Below the pieces are notes generated by a model. The model was not told where the DNA came from, did not search any database, and saw only the letters and a program-made list of their open reading frames with translations. Of a stretch of DNA of 64,000 nucleotides, positions 57,032-64,000 are shown piece after piece; positions within the stretch are counted from its first letter, which is position 1, and the number at the start of each line of letters is the position of its first letter. Position numbers and translations under genes: made by a program. The DNA is taken from NCBI GenBank assembly GCA_037102815.1, contig BTPP01000006.1:2604001-2668000 (forward strand), written 5' to 3'. Origin of the DNA: Neurospora intermedia (taxonomy: Eukaryota > Ascomycota > Sordariomycetes > Sordariales > Sordariaceae).

Positions 57032-58710
57032 TGTATATTATGGGCGTCGGGTCCGTGTGTCGTTTGCCCGGCCGGATGGTTTGGCTGTTTGGTCGCTGGG
57101 ACTGATTATATCGGGGGAACAGGCGGAGGAGTGAATCGGAGAGAGACAGAGAGAGGGGGGAGAGTTGGTGACTGTATGACTCCGAGGAGTGTGTGGAGTA
57201 AACAAATCTGGTACAGCGAACATCATATGATTGTAAGTCACATTATGAACCTCTTGAAGACAGAAGTCGACGATAACGGAGGACAGGAGGAAGGAGTCGG
57301 ATGCGTACCTGACTGACTGTAGTATAGTATGTCAAAGTCAGAATAATGGGTATAAAAAAAGGAAATCAATTTCTTCGCGACAAGCTGGCTGCTCACTCTG
57401 AGATACCTGAGCCAGACGATAACCCAAGACAGAAAAAAAGAGAGAAAAAAAGTAAGACTCCAGAGGAAAACGAAAAAAATCACGAGCGGAAACGTTGGAC
57501 CGAGACCTTGGCAACGACACCGGCGATGCTACTAGTAGTGTACATATAACAGCCTCAACAGATCCGACTTCGTAGCGTCAAAGTTACTTATTATCAAGAG
57601 TCCACTGTAGTCCACTGTACACAAGAAGGTCACTTCACTTCTTTTCAATCCCCTGCAGGCAATGTTTTGTTCCCTTCCCCGCAACTGAAGAGTTCATTGT
57701 GAATTTCTGATCTCCAACCAACAAAAGATCCACGGGACGGGACGTGACCGGTGCGAACTCGCAATGACGTCCCTGCTGTACCGACCAATTAGAGTCTAGC
57801 AATTTGAAAATGCGGTCTGTGCGGCTCCGGCATAGGTAGGGAATCTCATGTACCTTTGTGCCTGCAGTGCCTTTCAATTGCAGTGTTCCTGTTGATGAAC
57901 AACCCCACCTTCTTCTTTTGACTCTTTCCTTTTTAGTACTTGGTAGGGGACTTCAATACCCGACCTGCGGACCTGCTGACCTCACGACGCGCCGAGGGTA
58001 GCCGAACAATACTTAACCTAGGCAACTTTCCTTTCCTTGCTGATCTCACCTACTGTTTTAAAACTTCAGATGCGTAGCCATCAGAGTCTATGGTTGATGG
58101 CTGAATATAGTATACCTTGAATGGTGACAGGAAAACAATAGTGTGAGATGTAAGTTATCTAGCGTGCCAACCTTGAGGCTAAATATCGAAACGTGTAGCA
58201 CAAGAGGGAAGAGGATCTGTCCGTTGAGTCGAAGGCCTTGCCAATGAGAAGAGATGAGAAAGACGGCATGTCACACACATATAGGGTAGCTGAGCTGTTG
58301 TGAGTGCATATATATGACCTTCATTATGTATGGTACTCAAACTACAAGTACTTTCTTAAAGAGAAAAATTATGTCCAAGAAACATGCAAACAGCGTTCTT
58401 CAACTTTTTGTTTCGTCGTTATCTCGTCATGTCGTATCGTATCATATCATGAGACATCATCACCATCTTTCTCTCCTCCTCATCCACCCACCCTTCCACT
58501 TCTCTTCTCCAGCCTCCTCATTATATCAATGGTATATCCTCCACTCGTCTGTATCCTTCATCTTCCCCTTTCCCCTATCCCTCCCTCCCACGTGTCCGTA
58601 CCCCCGTCTTTCACCCCTCCCGTTCTCAAGGCCCTCCCGTTCTCAAGGCCCTCCTTCCCTTCAATCACTGAAGTCCGCCTGCCAAGCCTAGCAGACCCCA
58701 AAACCGATAG
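57032..58710. other. intergenic: ETF-QO promoter and hydrolase-CorA 3' region
   Basis: About 1.7 kb. A purine-rich stretch (GGAGAGAGACAGAGAGAGG) at 57136-57156 lies near the ETF-QO start. A 17-bp direct duplication (CCGTTCTCAAGGCCCTC) is at about 58619-58652. CT-rich sequence covers 58460-58680. No gene motif. Confidence 0.55.
58619..58652 (+). repeat. 17-bp tandem duplication
   Basis: Two adjacent identical copies of CCGTTCTCAAGGCCCTC about 60 bp past the stop of the hydrolase-CorA gene. Confidence 0.85.
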
Positions 58711-61700
58711 TCAAAAATCATGCTTATTGACATCCGGAATCTGATGCCTCTCATGCCTCGCATTCATCACATCCGCCCAAAAATCATAACTCAGCTCCTT
58801 CTGCTTGCGTGCCTTCTCCTCCTCCCTCGCGCGTTTCCTCATCGCCTCCTTCCTCTGCTTGCGCATCTTGTTCCTCTCGGGCTCGATTTTCCTTGCCTCC
58901 ACTTTGATTGCTCTATACCCCTCTTTAATCTTTCCCGTCGTCGCCTTGAAGATCTTCTTGCAAATCCCTTGCACGCGTGATGAGAAAGCGGCAATAAGAG
59001 AAGTGAAGATGAGGAAGAAGGAAACGGGAAGCGCGATGGCGCCTATGTACCCCAATGTGGGGATTGTGGAATTTCCGTCCGGGTCGTTAGGGTCGGCGCC
59101 GGCGTCGTGCCATTCGCGTGTGTTCATGCCGAAGATACCCGTGAAGAAGGAGAGGGGGAGGAAGATGACGGTGAAGGTGGTGAAGATCATGACCGAGAGG
59201 TTTTGAGAGGCGGCGAGCTCGGTTTGTAGGCGCGACCACCGGACTTCGTCGACTTGGGCTTGGCGTTGGGCCATTTCAAGCATTTTCTCGTACTGGCGGT
59301 TGTCAAATGTTAGTTTGAGAGAGACATGGATGGAAGGAAAAGAGAAAAAGAAGGGAATAGATGGGGAAGCAAACACTTACATCCTTCTTGGTGGTTTCCA
59401 CCCTCTTCACCATTTCGCTTGTCAGCTGCTTGTACTCCGTCAAATACTCCATGGCCTTGTCGAGATAACCCTGGCCGTTCTTGGTGATCTCCTTCAGACT
59501 CGGGTTGTTGTATATCTCCTTGAGCTGGTTGACCACTCCCTCCTGAGTTTCGAACAAGCGGAGCAGCGTCGACAGTTCATCTTCCATGTCTCTCAGCTCC
59601 AGCAGCGCCGATGTGTTCTCTCTGTTCTCCTTTTCGGCCTTCTCTAGCTCGCGCTTATGCCGCTCCTTGATCGACAACGTCCTGCCGCCATCGTCGTCGT
59701 CCAAGTCGTCAGTTGACGTGCTGATGAAGTTTTGCGTACGGAACCGGCGCATGTTTTGCGTCATTCTCTCAGCCTGTTTTGTTCACGTTAGCGTCGCATA
59801 CCTTTTCATCCCAACATCATTGATACTACATACCAGCAAGCCAATAGCCTCCTCAAAAATCCTAAAGATATCCAAGTCCCTATGCGTCGACAGCTCCACA
59901 AACGCCATCACCGCATGCAACACAATAAACGCCGCCAGATCCAGCGCGTTATCCGTCCTGCCCGTCAAATCACCGTTCAGCTCGTTGTACACAATATTCC
60001 GCAAATCCGCCTGTTGGAACAAAGTCCCCTCCTTGGGGCTCGACTCCCTTTTCGGAAAGAAAGTAGCCAGCGTATCATTATCGATCGCCCACAGCCAAAG
60101 CTGGTCGACCATTAGCAGCTTGCCATCCTTGACGTCACACTCGAAATCGAACTCGGACTCGTCTTCTGAGCAGGTATCATCGTATTCCTCCCTATCATGA
60201 TCAGAGCCCTTGGCGGTGCAGACCGAGGTGACCGCCGATTTTCGGCTAGGCGGGTCAACGGCGAATTTCGAGTGCGCCTTCTCGTTGTGCGACGATTGGT
60301 CATGCTTCGTCAGCTTGTATAGCATCTGATCATCATCACGGGCGTGCGTGTCCTTAAGGGAAGGGTAAGCGAACTGGTCGAGCGTGCGGCGGCAGTTGAG
60401 CGGCGGGTCGAAGCCAATGTACTCCCAGATGACTTTCAGTTCGAGCGACTCGAGGTGCTCGACGTACTCGGGAACGGGCTTGGCGCGGCCGTGGTCAAGA
60501 CGCTTCTCGATTAGCTTGCGCCGGCGGATGATGTTGCAGTAGGTGTCGAAGTGCAGGTAGGGAAGATAGAGGTAGACGCAGCGCGGGCTGGCGGGGAGGC
60601 TGACCCGTCGGTCGACGAGAGGGGTGGTGAATGGGGAGGTGGGTAGGCCGGCGTCTGCGGGGACGAGACACGCAAAGGGCTTGAAGAAGGAGGGCTGGGA
60701 TTGGGCTTGGAGACCCTGCACTTGTTTGGACTGCCAGTGTTCGCGGCTTAGGAGTTTCTGGAGGTTCTGGCCGCGGGTTTCCTCGATTCTCTTGATAACT
60801 TCCTATTTGGGGGTTAGCGACAGGCAAGGGGGAGGAGAAACACACGAGGTAACTGACCTTTGCCCATATAGGATTATTGAACGGGACATGGATCCAGGTA
60901 ATTTTCTTCTTCGCGTGATGTGCGGCGCCGTATCGACCAAAGAGTTCTGGGTGAATCAAGTCCGGCCCAGTGCTACTAACATGATCGACAATCAACGACG
61001 GAGCAGAGAAGCTGCCGAGACTGCTGGCATCGCTATCCACTTCCGAGGATGGCCCAGTGCCATCGTCATCGTCTGTTTCTGTTATTACCGTCGAGGACTT
61101 GAGCGTGAAGGCTCGTGTAAGAAGATGCCGCTTGTGTTGGACCTTGCTCAGCCGGTCTTGCAAAAACGGCTCAGCCCCCTTTTGGAGATATTGGCCAAGC
61201 TGGGTTTTGGTTGCGTAAAGCCGAGTGCTGGAGTCCGATTCCGGGTCAGAGTCCTCGTAAAACCCGACTATTTCCACCTTGACATGGTCCTTCAGCCTCA
61301 ACGGGTGATGGATATGCTTGCTTAGACTCTTAGCCTTCAGCACAGCCATATGCAAGTCCTCGAGGAAATCATGCATGGTGGAGATGTTGTTGGGCCCGAA
61401 CGATGCAATGTTGGCATGGCTGTTGTCAATAGCAAAGACATCTTCCCTAGCCAATTCGAGCAACGCAGACTTGACTGACACCAAAGGAGCTGTGAACTTG
61501 ACTTCACTGGCAAAGTCGGCACCCGTGTTGGAGAGTTCACTGTCAATGGTCTCGTAGAAGGACCAGATGCGGAGTTCACTTGCAATGTCCACAAACTGCT
61601 CGTGCACTTTGTCCAGCCAGGGATTGTTGTTGGTATTGACCTTGATCTGGTTGATCAGCGAGTTAGGTAGAGGCCGTTGCAACTGGAGTAACTCGCGGAC

Positions 61701-62702
61701 GCTTTCCCTCAGGTTCCTCATGGACATGTAGCTTGAACCCCGGTGAGGGGTGGCTGAATTTTGTTAACTTTTTTTTTGACATGGTTGAAAGTGCGGTAGG
61801 AAAGGTACATACCAAAGAAGCCAACGCCATGGCAATTGTTTCTGACATCCTTGTATCGGCTGTCTTCATGGGCCTTGAGCAAAGCCCGCTTGACGACCAA
61901 ACCACCAATGCTATGGGCAATGAAGAAGAGAGGACGAGACGGGCGCTAGGTCGATCAGTCTTGGAAGTTCCAATGAAGCAACAGAAACACGTGGTTCCTG
62001 TTCTTGGGTTTTAGGTAGGGAAGGTCTTACCACGCCTTGGCGGATTTGCAGTACTTGATCCAGCAAGTCAACTGCCAGCATATCGATGTTTATGCCTTCT
62101 CTCAATCCTCGATGCTTGTACACCAGCACCCGAATCATGGGCTCCTTGTTCCGGATTCCCTGTTGAATCCATACATAAGGGGGCCTTGAGGATTTTGGCG
62201 TGCCAGGTTTCTCGGGAAAGCCAAAATCCATTTCGGTCACCGGGTCGCATGTCCATGGATGAAGCGGTTCCGCACCGGGACACGGCACGGCGATGAGGTC
62301 GACTTTGGTCTCATTGTAGCCATGACCGCCGATATCACCATCAATGACAGCCCAGCCGGGCTCCGAGTCGGCCAACGTGACGGCGCTGCCCACGGTGGGT
62401 TTGGAGATGTTGCGCAAGTTGGTCATGATGGGATGACCTTGTAGGATCTTCCTGGCTTCATCACGGGCCCTTTCTTGCGAGGATCGGCCGGCAAAGGGGT
62501 CTTGGCCGGAAGGTTGTTGTTGTTGGTGGTGGTGGTGGTGAGGCGGAAGGCCGACCGCCGCCGTGACGGCTGCTGCCGCATTCTCGAACTCGCCGGTGGC
62601 CGTCCCACTGCGACTCCCCACTGTCGGCGGTCGGGTGGGCGGCCGTAGCGGTTCCAGCTCTACAGCCTTGTCAGTGGAGCCGCTAGAGCCATTGTTGTCC
62701 AT
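58711..62702 (-). CDS. serine hydrolase (DUF676/SERAC1-like) fused to CorA-type divalent-cation channel domain
   Basis: Six exons: 62031-62702, 61813-61945, 60858-61753, 59834-60802, 59381-59773 and 58711-59292, 1214 residues in one frame. N-terminus (1-110): low complexity with a His/Gln run. An alpha/beta-hydrolase domain follows (about 150-400): VDLIAVPCPGAEPLHPW, nucleophile FIAHSIGGLVVKRAL (Ser236), GVGFFGATPHRGSSY (exon 2/3 joint) and a likely catalytic His in DNSHANIASF. The second half has ITWIHVPFNNPIWAK, a helical region with VDQLWLWAIDNDTLATFFPK, coiled coils (VVNQLKEIYNNP) and a CorA ending: TM1, the GMN signature in GIFGMNTREW (1076-1078), TM2 and a basic tail. CorA proteins are pentameric Mg2+ or metal channels. 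The hydrolase fold suggests lipid or ester substrates; how the halves cooperate is unknown. No cysteine-rich or signal sequence seen. Confidence 0.88.
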
Positions 62703-64000
62703 AATAGCACCCAAGTGTGCTGAGCAGATCGGATCCTGTATGTATGCTGCCGGGTTCTTCAGAGTCTTGGTTTTACAGGTAAAGAGCAGCACAAAGTTGG
62801 GAACAAGGTCGAGAGATGTTGCGGTGGCCAAGACCAGCAGAGTTGTGGAAGCAGACTTGGGGACTATTTAGTTGCACGGATAGGCCAGCCAGCAGCGGTA
62901 AAGTGCTGCCAAGATAGCTGCCAAGAACAGCTTGAGCAGTCTATATCCAGCGTTGACCACACTTGCGCACACCAACCGCCGCCCACCAGTCCAGGAGAGG
63001 CAACCGTCCAGGGGGCGGGTTTTCTGACAGAGGCGGGATTGGTCCGTACATGGTAACTGACTGGATCAGTGGGTCGCGAGGGACCGGCAGAGGTATATGG
63101 TGCGGACCGTGAGGTTCTGGAAGATGATAAGTCGTGCGTGTGAAGTTCGCTGAAATATCTTTGGCAAAGACCCCTCTCTAGCTGTGGAGGACTGCTGAGA
63201 AGAGAGCTGTCACTGGACGTCTGTCTGCGAGCAACATGGAAAGGGTTTAGCTTGGTCGATCCAAGCTCGAATGTCTTTACCGCCTTCCATGCCGCCCTCC
63301 CGCACCCGGTGTTAGGGACGAACGGGACGGAAAGGTAGGTGGGCAGCTGATGGAACTGATGAGCACCGATGAACACACCTTGAAAGAGTGTGGGCGAAAC
63401 TTGGTCATGATCGTGGGGTGCTCGGTAACGTATCTGTTGCTGCCAACTGTCGGCTAGTTCGTTGCTTTTGTTGCTCACTTTTTTTTTTTATGCTTTCTCT
63501 CCTATGAAAGATTAGAAGATCTCGCGAGACAACGTCAAACGAATGGCAAAGTACAAGAAATGTGATGTTTCAGTCGCAGAGACCTTTGAGCCTGTATGCC
63601 GGTCATGTGAAATGTAATGTGTGATATGATATGAGCTAGCTGATGTCATTCAGCAGGACTGCGTGAGATGTGATGAATGATCATAAGGCAAGAATCCCGT
63701 CGTTCAGTCAGCTTGTCTGTCGTCGGGCTGTAGTGTATGTTCCAGAGATGGGTAGTCTTGGCTCGACTATAGGGCCCTCGACATGTAGTTGTAGCGCCAA
63801 TATACACTACACTGCGCAGTATCTTGGCAGGCTAATCCCAGCTCGAATTGAACTTCCCTGAATGGGGACGACGTCGAACATCATATGTGCGTGAATGCGG
63901 GCTTCCTGATGATCTGATAAAGAATTTATTGTGACCTGCAGTCATCAGTTTGCCCAGAGCGCCTGGTATTCCAAACACTGCGATGTCAACTTGTGAAAGA
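62703..64000. other. upstream region of hydrolase-CorA gene to window edge
   Basis: About 1.3 kb. A leftward 204-codon frame (62864-63478) lies in the expected leader/promoter of the hydrolase-CorA gene; it has no recognisable domain and mixed composition, so I do not call it a gene. A T10 run is at about 63480-63489. Nothing else seen. Confidence 0.5.

Noticed and set aside
62864-63478. 204-codon leftward frame at the right edge
   Set aside because: Lies in the expected promoter/leader of the hydrolase-CorA gene, has no domain, and its composition is mixed with no codon bias like that of the neighbours.

Overview
The window looks like nuclear DNA from a filamentous ascomycete, most likely a member of the Sordariales such as Neurospora or Sordaria. 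This rests on several observations. Genes carry short introns (about 50-290 nt) with GTAAGT/GTATGT donors, CTAAC/CTGAC branch sites and CAG/TAG acceptors. There are 18 genes in 64 kb, with intergenic spaces of 0.25-7 kb full of simple repeats, including many TACCTACC/TAGGTAGG words. The proteins are fungal-type: a copper-fist regulator, a Sas3-type acetyltransferase, EFM7 and an 86-residue complex I subunit with the fungal sequence. I see no transposon, LTR element, virus-like element, rRNA, tRNA or CRISPR array. Species assignment is an inference; a database match would settle it.

Layout. 1-7 kb: a partial GLFG nucleoporin (Nup98/Nup145 type, running off the left edge) and an epsin. 9.8-13.5 kb: a PHD-finger plus MYST histone acetyltransferase. 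14.5-18.2 kb: a compact housekeeping cluster with complex I subunit NDUFA1/MWFE, tRNA thiolase Ncs6/Ctu1 and ribosomal protein eL8. 20.5-30.3 kb: beta-carbonic anhydrase, an ornithine-cyclodeaminase/mu-crystallin family protein with a large charged insert, a small poly-Ser membrane protein, an RS-rich protein and the methyltransferase EFM7. 31.9-34 kb: a four-TM MARVEL-like protein with a long repeat-bearing tail. 36-42.4 kb: a copper-fist transcription factor and an SR140-type splicing factor. 44.4-48 kb: a covalent-FAD amine oxidase and TATA-binding protein. 48-55 kb: a gene-poor stretch rich in simple repeats. 55-62.7 kb: ETF-ubiquinone oxidoreductase and a large protein that joins a serine-hydrolase domain to a CorA-type channel domain.

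The genes do not form one pathway. They are ordinary core functions: nuclear transport, endocytosis, chromatin and transcription, splicing, translation and tRNA modification, respiratory electron transfer and metal homeostasis. ETF-QO and NDUFA1 both serve the ubiquinone pool. Ncs6 and eL8 share a 538-bp divergent promoter. I reconstructed exon coordinates by eye from splice consensus, frame continuity and family motifs. The best leads for a second look are the hydrolase-CorA fusion, the PHD-MYST fusion, a 4-nt microexon, the gene-poor 7 kb upstream of TBP, and the open frame beyond the stop of the cyclodeaminase-like gene. I found no convincing new multi-gene system.
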